64,000 nt of DNA from Hyalangium versicolor (GTDB lineage: Bacteria > Myxococcota > Myxococcia > Myxococcales > Myxococcaceae), in NCBI RefSeq assembly GCF_020103695.1, contig NZ_JAHXBF010000009.1:62001-126000 (forward strand). The letters are read 5' to 3'. Position 1 is the stretch's first letter, and every line of letters starts with the position of its first letter. Shown in pieces: positions 54,309 through 62,465 of the stretch. The translations under genes were made by a program, and so were the position numbers. The notes below the pieces were generated by a model, which was not told the DNA's origin, did not search any database, and saw only the letters and a program-made list of their open reading frames with translations.

Positions 54309-56699
54309 ATGGGGGCTACGCTCTTGCCACAGCATCGAAGGAGTGCCGCTGCACCTGTGTCACTGCTGCGGCTCATCTGGCGAACCTATCTCACGAGCGC
54401 ACTCGTCCCACTCTTCTTCATCGAGGTGGCACTCATTGCCGCCTACTTCATCACCAACAGCGTCATCCGCGAGCAGAACATCACAACTTTGCAACGCCTG
54501 GCGACCGAGCAACTTCGATACGCCTCCCAGCAACAGGCCGAGAACATCAGCGCCCAGCTTGCCTCTGTCGCTTACAGCGCTGAACTCCTCCGCCGCCAGA
54601 CCGCACGGGCCTTTGTGACGCCGTTCGTCCCAGATGCCGAAGAGCCCTTGCGCTATGCCTTTTCCAAGGGTGGCGCGCTCTATACGACACGCAACCTGCC
54701 AGGTCGAGCCGCTCTCCTCTATTCCAGTCTCACCCGCATTCGCGAGCCCGAACGCCAGAAGGCGCTGCAGTTTGCGCAGCTCGATCCGTTGCTTGAGAGC
54801 ATCGTAGAGACACACCCTCTGATCACCCAGGCCTACGTCCTCACTGCGGATCATATGACCCGCCTTTATCCGTACATCAACTACGGCAAAATCCTTGAGG
54901 AGAACGGAGCGGCTGGCGATCACTCAGTCTACAACTACTATTACGAAGCGGACGCGGCACACAATCCGGAACGCAAGGTCATCTGGACAGACGTGTACGT
55001 CGATACAGCTGGGCAGGGATGGATGAGTTCAGCGAATGCCCCGGTCTACCTAGAGCAGAGTGACCGCCTGGAGGCTGTGGTGGGCGTCGACGTCACCCTC
55101 GGCCATCTAGTCGAGCAGGTGCGTCAATTACGCTTGCCCTGGAACAGCTACGGAATGCTGGTGGGCCAGGATGGCACCATCCTCGCATTACCTGCTCAAG
55201 GAGAACGGGATTGGGAACTGAAAGAGCTCACCCAGTACTCGTATCAGCGAGCCATCAAGTACGACATTCCCAAGCCGGACACCTTCAACCTGCTCAAGCG
55301 TGAGGAGTACCGCGAGTTCGGCCAGCGATTGGTCTCCGAGCAGCAGGGACTACAGACCGTGATTCTGGCAGGACGCAGCAAGCAGGTGGCCTGGTCCACT
55401 GTGAAGTGCAATGCCTGGAAACTGCTCGTCGTCGCGGACGAGGCGGACATCTTCGCTGAGGCCTATGAACTCAACAAACGCGTCCTCCGTGTTGGCCTGG
55501 GGATGATTGCCGGTCTGGTCTTCTTCTATGCCCTCTTCTTTGCATGGCTTTACCGGAAGGTGCGTCGGACGAGTGGCACGCTGGCTGAACCCCTGCTGGC
55601 ATTGGAGGCCATGATGCAGCGGATTGGCCAAGGCGAGTATTCACAGCCACAGCCGACCTATCCCATCATCGAACTGCAGCGCACCGGAGAAGGGCTGGTC
55701 CGCATGGGCCAGACTCTGGGGCAAAGCAACGCATCCCTGCACCAAGCCCGTACGGACCTGGAGCAACTCAACAGCCAATTGGAGGAGCGCATCCAAGACC
55801 GCACCCGTGAGTTGGAAATGGCGAATGCAACCCTCCATCACGAAAACACGGCCAAGCAAATGCTCATTCAGGAGCTGCAGCGCACGCAGAGCCAGCTCAT
55901 CCAGTCGGAAAAGCTGGCTTCCCTCGCCCATCTCACCTCGGGCATCGCGCACGAGCTCAAGAACCCGCTCAACTTCATCAACAACCTGTCTGAGGCCAGC
56001 GTCGAACTTTCCCAGGACCTGGAGCGAGCGCTGCATGAGCACCCCCAACTCCTCCTCATGGGCGAGGTCCAGGACCTCATTGCCCATCTGAAGCAGAATG
56101 CGGCCATTGTCCACCAGCACGGCGTACGAGCCGACCACATCATCCAGAGCATGATGGAGCATGCCCGGGGCCGCTCTAGTGCACTCGAACCCACAGACGT
56201 GATTTCGCTCGCGGAGCAATACCTGGAACAGGCCTACGCCGAGGCGTGTGTCCGCAATCCGGACCTGGTCGTGAACTTCGTGCGGGAGTTTGATCCGGCG
56301 ATAGGAAAGGTACAGGCGATGCCCCAGCAACTGGGCCGCGTGGTTCAGAACCTGATTCACAACGCCATCGATGCCTTGTCCTTGAAACAGCGCCAGCCCT
56401 TCCCCGCCTTCAACCCCACCGTTACCGTACGCACCCACCGTGATGGCGGAGAAGTGATTCTCCAGGTTGAGGACAACGGGCCGGGCATCCCCGAAGAGCT
56501 CCAGAGCCGCATCTTCGAACCGTTCTTCACAACCAAACCTCCGGGCAACGGTAATATCGGGCTGGGGCTGTCACTGAGCTACGACATCATCAAACTCCAC
56601 GGGGGGAAACTGGCGGTGGAGAGCGAGTTGGGCAGATACACGCGCTTCACCATGAGCCTTCCTGCGTGTGACGAACTTCAAGTCACTCCGGCGCAATAG
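54309..56699 (+). CDS. Membrane sensor histidine kinase (dCache-like sensor)
   Basis: 796 residues from ATG 54309 behind AAGGAGGCATCGAGC. A membrane helix near 30-48, a large periplasmic sensor (about 50-390, dCache-like with GGALYTTRNLP, WTDVYVDTAGQGWMSS, and VVGVDVTLGHL), a second helix near 393-416, HAMP, coiled coil, then kinase core: phospho-acceptor His in SGIAHELKNPLNFINN (about 548), N-box QNLIHNAIDAL, G1 VEDNGPGIPEE, G2 NIGLGLSLS. No response regulator gene is adjacent, so it is an orphan. Weaker third-position GC bias than its neighbours suggests separate ancestry. Confidence 0.93.
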   Translation: MGATLLPQHRRSAAAPVSLLRLIWRTYLTSALVPLFFIEVALIAAYFITNSVIREQNITTLQRLATEQLRYASQQQAENISAQLASVAYSAELLRRQTARAFVTPFVPDAEEPLRYAFSKGGALYTTRNLPGRAALLYSSLTRIREPERQKALQFAQLDPLLESIVETHPLITQAYVLTADHMTRLYPYINYGKILEENGAAGDHSVYNYYYEADAAHNPERKVIWTDVYVDTAGQGWMSSANAPVYLEQSDRLEAVVGVDVTLGHLVEQVRQLRLPWNSYGMLVGQDGTILALPAQGERDWELKELTQYSYQRAIKYDIPKPDTFNLLKREEYREFGQRLVSEQQGLQTVILAGRSKQVAWSTVKCNAWKLLVVADEADIFAEAYELNKRVLRVGLGMIAGLVFFYALFFAWLYRKVRRTSGTLAEPLLALEAMMQRIGQGEYSQPQPTYPIIELQRTGEGLVRMGQTLGQSNASLHQARTDLEQLNSQLEERIQDRTRELEMANATLHHENTAKQMLIQELQRTQSQLIQSEKLASLAHLTSGIAHELKNPLNFINNLSEASVELSQDLERALHEHPQLLLMGEVQDLIAHLKQNAAIVHQHGVRADHIIQSMMEHARGRSSALEPTDVISLAEQYLEQAYAEACVRNPDLVVNFVREFDPAIGKVQAMPQQLGRVVQNLIHNAIDALSLKQRQPFPAFNPTVTVRTHRDGGEVILQVEDNGPGIPEELQSRIFEPFFTTKPPGNGNIGLGLSLSYDIIKLHGGKLAVESELGRYTRFTMSLPACDELQVTPAQ

Positions 56700-56704
56700 C
56701 CCGG

Positions 56705-56999
56705 ATGTATACCGCTCTTCCTCTTGTGCACGTCGATGCCGGCAGCTCCACTGCCCCTGCTCTCGCTCAGACCCATGGCTTGTGGGTCCCGATGCACGCA
56801 CCCGGAGGCGGGAGTGCTCTGGAGTGCTCGCGCCAGCTGCGCCAGCATCTGGCACGCCTGGAGCGTTGTCCACCAACACCGCTCGATAGACGGCTCCATG
56901 GGAGCCCTGGCCCGCCCAACCCAGGATGCGCCAGCGGCCCACGAGCGTTCCCTCCGGCAGTGCCGCAGGTGAAAGGGAAGAGGAGGAGGCTCTGGACAT
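56705..56999 (-). pseudogene. Decayed Ser/Thr protein kinase gene fragment
   Basis: In one minus-strand frame residues from 56999 read LPEGTLVGRWRILGWAGQGS and HGAVYRAVLVDNAPG, the typical N-terminus and glycine loop of myxobacterial Pkn kinases. After about 56867 the similarity stops. In another frame, QMLAQLARAL then CVHRDPQAM (56851-56783) recalls the helix E region and catalytic loop (HRD). The lysine lobe and everything after the loop are absent. A large deletion plus frameshifts best explain this. Confidence is limited because only short motifs remain. Confidence 0.55.
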
Positions 57000-57096
57000 G
57001 CGCCACAGCCTGCCCCCCAGCCTGAAGCAAGAAAAGCACGGCCCCGTGCTCCGAGTATTCCGGAAAATGGGGCCGCTCCTCATTCACGGCGAGGTG

Positions 57097-57813
57097 TTAC
57101 GAGCGCGCCTGCTCCTTCTTCTTCGCCGCCGCCGGCACCACGTTCATGACGGCGTACTGGCTCAGCAACGCCTCGATGAGCTTGTCCACCTGCGTCAGCG
57201 GCAGGGTGCGGATCTCGATCACCGACTCCTCCTTGTGCCGGTCCAGCAGCACTCGCACGGGCGAGCCCTTCGGCACAGCGCGCAGGATGGCCTCGCGGTA
57301 GCCGTCCACCACGGCCCGGTCCTCCGAAGGGAAGGGCGTGCCGGGAGTGGAGTCGCGCAGGTGCTTGAGGGCCATGCGCAGATCCTCCACGCCGCAATCC
57401 GCGAAGGACTTGACCGTCACCTGGCCCTGCTTGTCCGGCACCTGGATGACGGCGGGGCCCGGCTCTTCCGGGTTGAACTCCAGCTTCGTGGCGTCCTTGT
57501 AGGTGAGCAGCAGGCGCAGACGCGTGATGCCGTAGCGCAGAGCCACCGGCTCGGTGAAGACCCGCGCCACCGCGCTGTAGTCCAGCAAGGCGGAGCGGGA
57601 GACCTCCTGGACGTGGCTGCACAGGTAGTCCACCGGGTTCTTGTACGGCGTGCCCTCCAGCAGTTTGCTGTCGGCCACGTAGTTGAAGAGCAGCCCCATG
57701 AGCAGGTGGTTGCGCGTCTCGTCCTTGGCGAGTTGGCGCAGGGTGTCCACCGCCTGCTCCTTCGTCAGCCCCTTATCCTTATAGGGATTCGGGATCTCGT
57801 TGTTGTCGTTCAT
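57097..57813 (-). CDS. Hypothetical cytoplasmic protein
   Basis: 238 residues, no signal peptide; ATG with a G-rich ribosome site (AGGGGGG) 9 nt upstream. Opens MNDNNEIPNPYKDKGLTKEQ; middle has a charged helical repeat and EFNPEEPGPAVIQVPDKQGQ; C-terminal tail is Lys-rich (AAAKKKEQARS). No catalytic motif recognised. Codon bias fits a native gene. It is isolated between the kinase relic and the palindrome cluster. Confidence 0.7.
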   Translation of the reverse strand: MNDNNEIPNPYKDKGLTKEQAVDTLRQLAKDETRNHLLMGLLFNYVADSKLLEGTPYKNPVDYLCSHVQEVSRSALLDYSAVARVFTEPVALRYGITRLRLLLTYKDATKLEFNPEEPGPAVIQVPDKQGQVTVKSFADCGVEDLRMALKHLRDSTPGTPFPSEDRAVVDGYREAILRAVPKGSPVRVLLDRHKEESVIEIRTLPLTQVDKLIEALLSQYAVMNVVPAAAKKKEQARS

Positions 57814-58355
57814 CGTTGTATGCCCCCCTGTTGAGCCTCACTCCTGCTGAGACTCGGCCGGCGGGTCAGGGCTTGCCGGTTGCGACTCCCTAGAGCAGAA
57901 GTGAGGCCAACACCCCGCGCTCGGAATATCAGGCACTTGTGCAGGGGACCCAGGCGCTTGAGCAGGGGGACCGTCCGAGAAACGAGACGGTGCAGTCCAC
58001 GGCGGGAGACGGGGGGCTTCGTGGGGCTCACGGCCAGCGCCTCACTTTCGGCGGCGAAGCAGAGTCCGACGAATTCGTCCGACTGTCGGACGAACGTAGG
58101 AGCCCGGGCCCAAGAGTCCGAACGTTCGGACCGAGGTAGCTCTCTTCAACCAACGAGTTGTCGGACGAAAGGGCTTCGGCGGATTCGTCCGACTGTCGGA
58201 CGAAAGTAGTCCTCGCGGAAACCGTCCGGCGCTCTGAGCCGCATCGTCCGACTGAACGGGCCGGCCTGTCGGACAGTCGTCCGACAGCACAGGCCGGCCT
58301 GTCGGACGAATCGCATCTGGCGAATTCGTCCGACAGTCGGACGAATCCAAGTTCA
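57814..58355. other. 542-bp gene-free region; right half is the palindrome cluster
   Basis: 57814-58060 holds the promoter area of the gene at 57097-57813 and nothing else recognised. 58064-58346 is filled by GTCSGAC repeats (separate entry). Open frames through the repeats have no ribosome site and poor codon bias. Confidence 0.5.
58064..58346. repeat. Cluster of GTCSGAC palindromes
   Basis: GTCCGAC or GTCGGAC occurs 12 times: starts 58064, 58078, 58085, 58160, 58187, 58195, 58246, 58268, 58279, 58301, 58328, 58336. Many are arranged head to head as perfect palindromes: TTCGTCCGACTGTCGGACGAA at 58074-58094 and again at 58184-58204, and an 11-bp-arm form with A as centre at 58324-58346. A larger structure at 58259-58299 has GGCCGGCCTGT/ACAGGCCGGCC outer arms around a CTGTCGGAC/GTCCGACAG core. 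A separate TCCGAACGTTCGGA palindrome lies at 58117-58130. Not a CRISPR: units are short, palindromic and irregularly spaced. Confidence 0.8.
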
Positions 58356-58577
58356 GTGAGTTCGTCCGGCGAATCCCTCAAGACCCAGCTGATCAATGAT
58401 GCCTGCACAAAGGACGGACAGGACGAAGCCAAGAAGGCCATGAAGAAGTTCCTCGCTCTGGCCAAGGCCAAGAATCCCAGCGTCACTGACTGCAAGAGCT
58501 GCCACTCGGTGCTGAGCCCCAACTATCCGCTCACACCCGACGCCCTCGAGAAGTTCGTCAAATCCGGCGGTAAGTGA
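58356..58577 (+). CDS. Small CxxCH-motif protein, probably 5'-truncated
   Basis: A 73-codon frame from GTG 58356 to TGA 58577. DACTKDGQDEAKKAMKKFLA and then DCKSCHSVLSPNYPLTPD and ALEKFVKSGGK look like the C-terminal part of a small periplasmic protein with one haem-c-like CKSCH motif. No signal peptide is encoded; the region before it is the palindrome cluster. It may be a truncated gene whose 5' end was replaced by the repeats, or a new short gene. It cannot mature as a cytochrome without export. Confidence 0.45.
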   Translation: MSSSGESLKTQLINDACTKDGQDEAKKAMKKFLALAKAKNPSVTDCKSCHSVLSPNYPLTPDALEKFVKSGGK

Positions 58578-58660
58578 TCTCGGGAACAGGATCTCAAAGG
58601 GAGCCCACAACCTTGGAGCGAGGCACTCTCTCGGGACCGGGCAGTCACTCCTGGGTTGCC

Positions 58661-59482
58661 TCACCCTGGAGGGAGTGGCGTTCGGCGTTCGGCGGCCTTT
58701 TTCTCCTCTTCCCACTCGCCCAGGCTGCGTGCCACCGGGTGGAGCGTATGCCGCTTCAGCCGCTTGTGGTGTACAGCGAAGTAGCGCTCCCCATCGATCG
58801 AGAGGAAGGCAAAGGGAGAGGCAGGGTGGGTGGCCAGCCACGCCTCAGCTTCTTCGCGGCTCTTGAACGAGGGAGCGTTGGGAGGAACTCCTCTCGCCGT
58901 GAATTCTTCAATGTAGGGCTCGATTGTAAAATCACGAGTCACATCCCGAGAGCCGTCCTCGCGGGAATACCACGCCAGATAATACTCATCGCCAATGAGA
59001 ACACGAGCAGGGCTGGGAGGCTCCGCCACCTCCTTCAGCCATGCTTCCGCTTCCTCGCGTGTCGCGAAGGAGGCGATGGCGAGCGGCGCGTAGTCGAGAC
59101 GATGGGTGAAGAAGTCCTCGAAATCAGCAAGCTGCCCTGTTTCGGCAAGAAAGTTCAGGAGGTTGATGAAGACGAGTGCATGCCGTGCTTGCTGCGGGTC
59201 GGAGGTCTCTTCCAGGGCCTTGAGAGCAAGGGCCATGGCCCGTCGTAAGCATGCCTCCTCACGAGAGTCCAGAGCGGTACTGAGATAGGGAGGGGTCGTG
59301 AGTGGAACCTCTCGTAGATAATCTTCAAAGCGGTAGGCTTGTCCCAACTGATGAATGAAGTCGATGATCTCGCGCAGGTAGCGCCAGAGTTCGCTCTCTG
59401 CTTCACGACGCGCGGACAAGGCTGAATGCCACAGGACCCAGGCGAACTGCGATGCACCTGCAAGGGTGTCAAAAATCCTCAC
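58661..59482 (-). CDS. Hypothetical protein with repeated REEAEAWL motif
   Basis: 273 residues from GTG 59482. Two related segments each contain the REEAEAWL helix (SFATREEAEAWLKEV and SFKSREEAEAWLATHP), each followed by a strand pair ending near ..EYYLAWYSREDG and ..GERYFAVHHKR, so an internal duplication is likely. N-terminal 130 residues are helical. No signal peptide. No family recognised. Weaker third-position GC bias than neighbours. Confidence 0.7.
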   Translation of the reverse strand: MRIFDTLAGASQFAWVLWHSALSARREAESELWRYLREIIDFIHQLGQAYRFEDYLREVPLTTPPYLSTALDSREEACLRRAMALALKALEETSDPQQARHALVFINLLNFLAETGQLADFEDFFTHRLDYAPLAIASFATREEAEAWLKEVAEPPSPARVLIGDEYYLAWYSREDGSRDVTRDFTIEPYIEEFTARGVPPNAPSFKSREEAEAWLATHPASPFAFLSIDGERYFAVHHKRLKRHTLHPVARSLGEWEEEKKAAERRTPLPPG

Positions 59483-59993
59483 GGAACGTTCTCCGTGAAC
59501 CGCGCAGCTGGGAGCGCCCCGATGTTGAGCCCCATGCGATGCCTGGGCGTGTCTTCACGCCACGCTGGCCGTGTTGAAGCTTCGCAAGGTCGAACTTTTC
59601 GACTGGCTCCCAAGCGCGTGTCCCTGCCCGCCCGGCGTCTCTTCGACAGCTCGTGGCCAGCACTCTTCCGGCTGTGGAAGAAGTTCTCATGCCCGTACTC
59701 TCCTTGATCTTGCTCACCCAGGATAGAGGAGAGGGGACGGGCGGCTTCGCGCGACGCCACCAGCGCGCCGAACGCTACAGAGCGCTCCAGCGCCCCAACG
59801 CCGCAGCGAGACCTCAGTGCCCAGCCTTGTTCGGCACTGCGGTGTGGCCTTCCGCTGTCGGAATGGCGTCGGCCAAGCTTCTCCTGGCGCACTCCGACAG
59901 TCGGACGCATCCAGGCCCACAGAACCGTGCTAGGGATACGCGCCTCGTGCCCACAACCCGTACGGGCACGAGAACCACCCGCGGAGCACTGCC
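59483..59993. other. 511-bp region without a convincing gene
   Basis: Open frames here have no recognisable domain and poor codon bias. It contains one palindrome TCCGACAGTCGGA (59893-59905) of the same repeat family as the cluster at 58.1-58.35 kb, and the ribosome site GCGGAGCACTGCC of the next gene. Remnants of decayed genes are possible but not shown. Confidence 0.45.
59893..59905. repeat. Single copy of the GTCGGAC palindrome
   Basis: TCCGACAGTCGGA, the palindromic core with A as centre, includes one GTCGGAC word (59900-59906). About 90 bp upstream of the methyltransferase start, so it could act as an operator. Confidence 0.55.
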
Positions 59994-60587
59994 ATGCGCG
60001 TCATCACCCACTTCGGTCTCTGGCTCGTCGGTCTGGAACAGGCCCAGACCCAGACGTCCGCGGGCGAGCGGGCGTGTCTCGCGAAGCACGCAGCAGGCAA
60101 GCGCCGGCTGGTGGAGATCGGCGTGTGGCACGGGGTGACGACCCGGGTGCTGCGCAGCGTGATGGATCCGAGCGCCACGCTGTACGCCGTGGATCCGTTC
60201 CCCGTGGGGCGGCTGGGCTTCAGCTTCCAGTACCTCATCTCCCACCGAGAGGTCGGCGTGGTGCGCAACGGGCAGGTGTCCTGGGTCCGGCTCACGGGCG
60301 CGGAGGCTGCTCGCCGCCACCGTGAGCACGGCATCCCGCCGGTGGACTTCATCTTCATCGACGGAGACCACTCGTACGAGGGGCTCCAGGCGGACTGGAC
60401 GGGCTGGAATCCACTCGTGGCACCCGGTGGCGTGGTGGCGCTGCACGACAGCCGGGACACGCCCGCAAATCCACGCCCAGGAGCAGGCAGCGTGCGCTAC
60501 ACGAGCGAGGTCATCCTGAAGGATCCGGCCTTCGAGGTGAACGACGAGTACGAGTCCCTCACCGTGCTCCGCCGCCGGACTCCCTGA
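59994..60587 (+). CDS. Class I methyltransferase (Methyltransf_24-like)
   Basis: 197 residues from ATG 59994 behind GGAG. SAM-binding motif I is LVEIGVWHGVTTRVLRS; YAVDPFP follows; DFIFIDGDHSYEGLQADW is the signature of the Methyltransf_24 / cephalosporin-hydroxylase-like group, and LVAPGGVVALHDS the next strand. Members modify sugars, small molecules or glycans. It is convergent with the GT2 gene (6 bp between stops) and on the opposite strand from the glycan genes, so its substrate is unknown. Confidence 0.88.
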   Translation: MRVITHFGLWLVGLEQAQTQTSAGERACLAKHAAGKRRLVEIGVWHGVTTRVLRSVMDPSATLYAVDPFPVGRLGFSFQYLISHREVGVVRNGQVSWVRLTGAEAARRHREHGIPPVDFIFIDGDHSYEGLQADWTGWNPLVAPGGVVALHDSRDTPANPRPGAGSVRYTSEVILKDPAFEVNDEYESLTVLRRRTP

Positions 60588-60593
60588 GCCGCC

Positions 60594-61505
60594 TCACCGC
60601 CTAAGGTGCCGCAGGGTGGACGCCACCATCCACGGCGGGAACCCCAGCATGTAGCGCCAGCGCGGCACCACGAGGTGCCAGCGGAGGCTCCGCCGGTAGA
60701 GCTCCAACGCGAGATCCTTGCGCCCATGCTCCACCAGCCAACGCGACACGTGCCGCACGCCGTGGAGGATCAGCGTCAGCCGCTCGCGTCTCCGGGGCTC
60801 GCCGCCCGGATAGCGCCCGAGCGCCTCCTGCTCAAGCTGGTAGCACAGCCCCTCGTAGCCCTTCTCCAGTTGCCGCGATGAGGAGCCCTCGTGCTTGCGG
60901 TAACCCATGACACGGGGCGACTCCACCCAAACGAAGCCGGGTGAAGTGCCCAGCCGGTAGAGCAGATCATGATCCTCGGAGATGATGCGCCGGGACGTGA
61001 AGCCTCCCACGCGGCGCAGCGCCTCCGTCCGCGCGGCGATGACGCAGGCCGTGCGAGCAAACGTCTCCTCCGCGGTGGCGAAGTAGTCCGCGAAGGCATG
61101 GGCCCGGAACGGCCCCCTGCGCACCCGGGCCAGTTCCTGCGAGTGCTGGAAGCTCGCCGGAGTGCCCATCACGACCGAGGGCCCTCCATACATGTCGATG
61201 GCCTGCCGGTACGTGGACAGCGTCCAGGGGAACCACACGTCATCACTGTCCAGGAAGACCACGTAGGTACCCGTGGCGTGCTGGATGCCCAGGTTCCGCG
61301 CCACGCCCTGCCCCTGGTTCTCCTGCCGCAGCGCGCGCACGCGCTCGCCGTACCGGGCCAACTGCGCCTGTGTGTCGTCCGTGGAGCCGTCATCCACTAC
61401 CAGCACCTCGAAGTCCGAGAACTCCTGGGCGAAGACGGACTCGAGCGCCTCCACGAGCAGCCGGGCCCGGTTGTACGTGGGGATGACAATGGAGAAGAAG
61501 GGCAT
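60594..61505 (-). CDS. Glycosyltransferase family 2
   Basis: 303 residues, GT-A fold: start FFSIVIPTYNRARLLVEALES, VVDDGSTDDT, and the metal-binding DxD in VVFLDSDDVWFPWT. RIISEDHDLLYRLG is the base-containing ED motif. An inverting cytoplasmic enzyme adding one sugar to a lipid-linked glycan. It lies 6 bp downstream of the second GT2 gene on the same strand. Confidence 0.95.
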   Translation of the reverse strand: MPFFSIVIPTYNRARLLVEALESVFAQEFSDFEVLVVDDGSTDDTQAQLARYGERVRALRQENQGQGVARNLGIQHATGTYVVFLDSDDVWFPWTLSTYRQAIDMYGGPSVVMGTPASFQHSQELARVRRGPFRAHAFADYFATAEETFARTACVIAARTEALRRVGGFTSRRIISEDHDLLYRLGTSPGFVWVESPRVMGYRKHEGSSSRQLEKGYEGLCYQLEQEALGRYPGGEPRRRERLTLILHGVRHVSRWLVEHGRKDLALELYRRSLRWHLVVPRWRYMLGFPPWMVASTLRHLRR

Positions 61506-61511
61506 GCTCGG

Positions 61512-62465
61512 CTACTCCCGCCGCCCGCGCAGCCCCAGCTCGGAGATGCGCGCATGGGTGGAGAGCTGCCGCTGGTACTCCTTCAAGCTCCCGCGTCCCC
61601 GCAGCAGCGTCTGCGTCAGCACGAAGGCATTCCACGGCAGCGTCCCCACGAGGATGAGCCGCAGCAGCTGCTCATGGAGCCGACCGTGGTGCTTGCGGAA
61701 GTACGCCATGCGCGTGCGCCACAGCTCCAGGCGCACCTTGTCCACGCCCGAGGTAGAGGGCCGGAAGGAGCGGCTCGCCAGGTGGGTGATGACGGCGTCC
61801 GGGCAGAAGGCCACCTCCCAGCCCGCCTTCCACGCGCGCACGCACCAATCCGTGTCCTCGGTGTTCCCCACCGGAGAGAGCACCTCGTCCAGCAGCCCCA
61901 CCTCGCGCAGACACTCCTCGCGGACGACGATGCAGGCACCCAGCACCCAGCTCACACGCGCCTGCTCGTCGCCATACTGCGCCGGGTGGACGTGCCGCAC
62001 CTTGAGGAAGTGCAGCGGGCGCGGCAGGAAGCAGATGTCCCAGAGCGCCGAGGAGAGCGTCATGTCCCGGAAGGCACAGTTCTGCAACGTACCGTTCGCA
62101 TTGAGCAGCCGGGCACCCGCCATCCCCACGCGGGGGTTCTGGTCCATGAAGCGCACCAGCGAGTCGAACGCGTCCTCGTGGACGATCGTGTCGTCATTGA
62201 AGACGCAGATGTAGCGGGCCCGAGCCTTGCTCAGCACTTGGTTGTGGTTGGCGGAGAACCCCTTGCGCTCCGTGTTGAAGATCCAGCGCACCTGGGGGAA
62301 GTCACGCCGCATGGCCTCCACGCCGCGCCCATCCGTGGCGTTGTCCACCACCCACACCTCGAAGGAGCACTGCTTCGTCGTCGCGAACAACGTACGCAGA
62401 CAGTCGTGCAGCAGCTCCGGGTTGCTGTGGTTGACGATGGAGATGGCGAGATCGGGCTTCGTCAC
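61512..62465 (-). CDS. Glycosyltransferase family 2 (rhamnosyltransferase-like)
   Basis: 317 residues: start PDLAISIVNHSNPELLHDCLR, VVDNATDG, NHNQVLSKARARYICVFNDDT (DxD equivalent), and GNTEDTDWCVRAWKAGW, the ED motif of the WbbL/rhamnosyltransferase-type branch. The C-terminal helical region (RHLHEQLL...) is typical. Its ATG overlaps the flippase stop by 4 bp, so Wzx, this and the next GT2 form one operon. Confidence 0.95.
   Translation of the reverse strand: MTKPDLAISIVNHSNPELLHDCLRTLFATTKQCSFEVWVVDNATDGRGVEAMRRDFPQVRWIFNTERKGFSANHNQVLSKARARYICVFNDDTIVHEDAFDSLVRFMDQNPRVGMAGARLLNANGTLQNCAFRDMTLSSALWDICFLPRPLHFLKVRHVHPAQYGDEQARVSWVLGACIVVREECLREVGLLDEVLSPVGNTEDTDWCVRAWKAGWEVAFCPDAVITHLASRSFRPSTSGVDKVRLELWRTRMAYFRKHHGRLHEQLLRLILVGTLPWNAFVLTQTLLRGRGSLKEYQRQLSTHARISELGLRGRRE

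Noticed and set aside
58064..58346. A CRISPR array
   Set aside because: Repeats are short palindromes with irregular spacing and no unique spacers of constant length; no cas genes nearby.
58158..58577. A 139-codon frame extending the CxxCH protein through the repeats
   Set aside because: The extra N terminus is encoded by the palindromes, has no ribosome site or leader and is unlikely to be translated as such.
59479..59910. A 143-codon minus-strand frame
   Set aside because: Arg/Ser/Gly-rich, no domain, poor codon bias; considered a possible transposase relic but nothing supports that.
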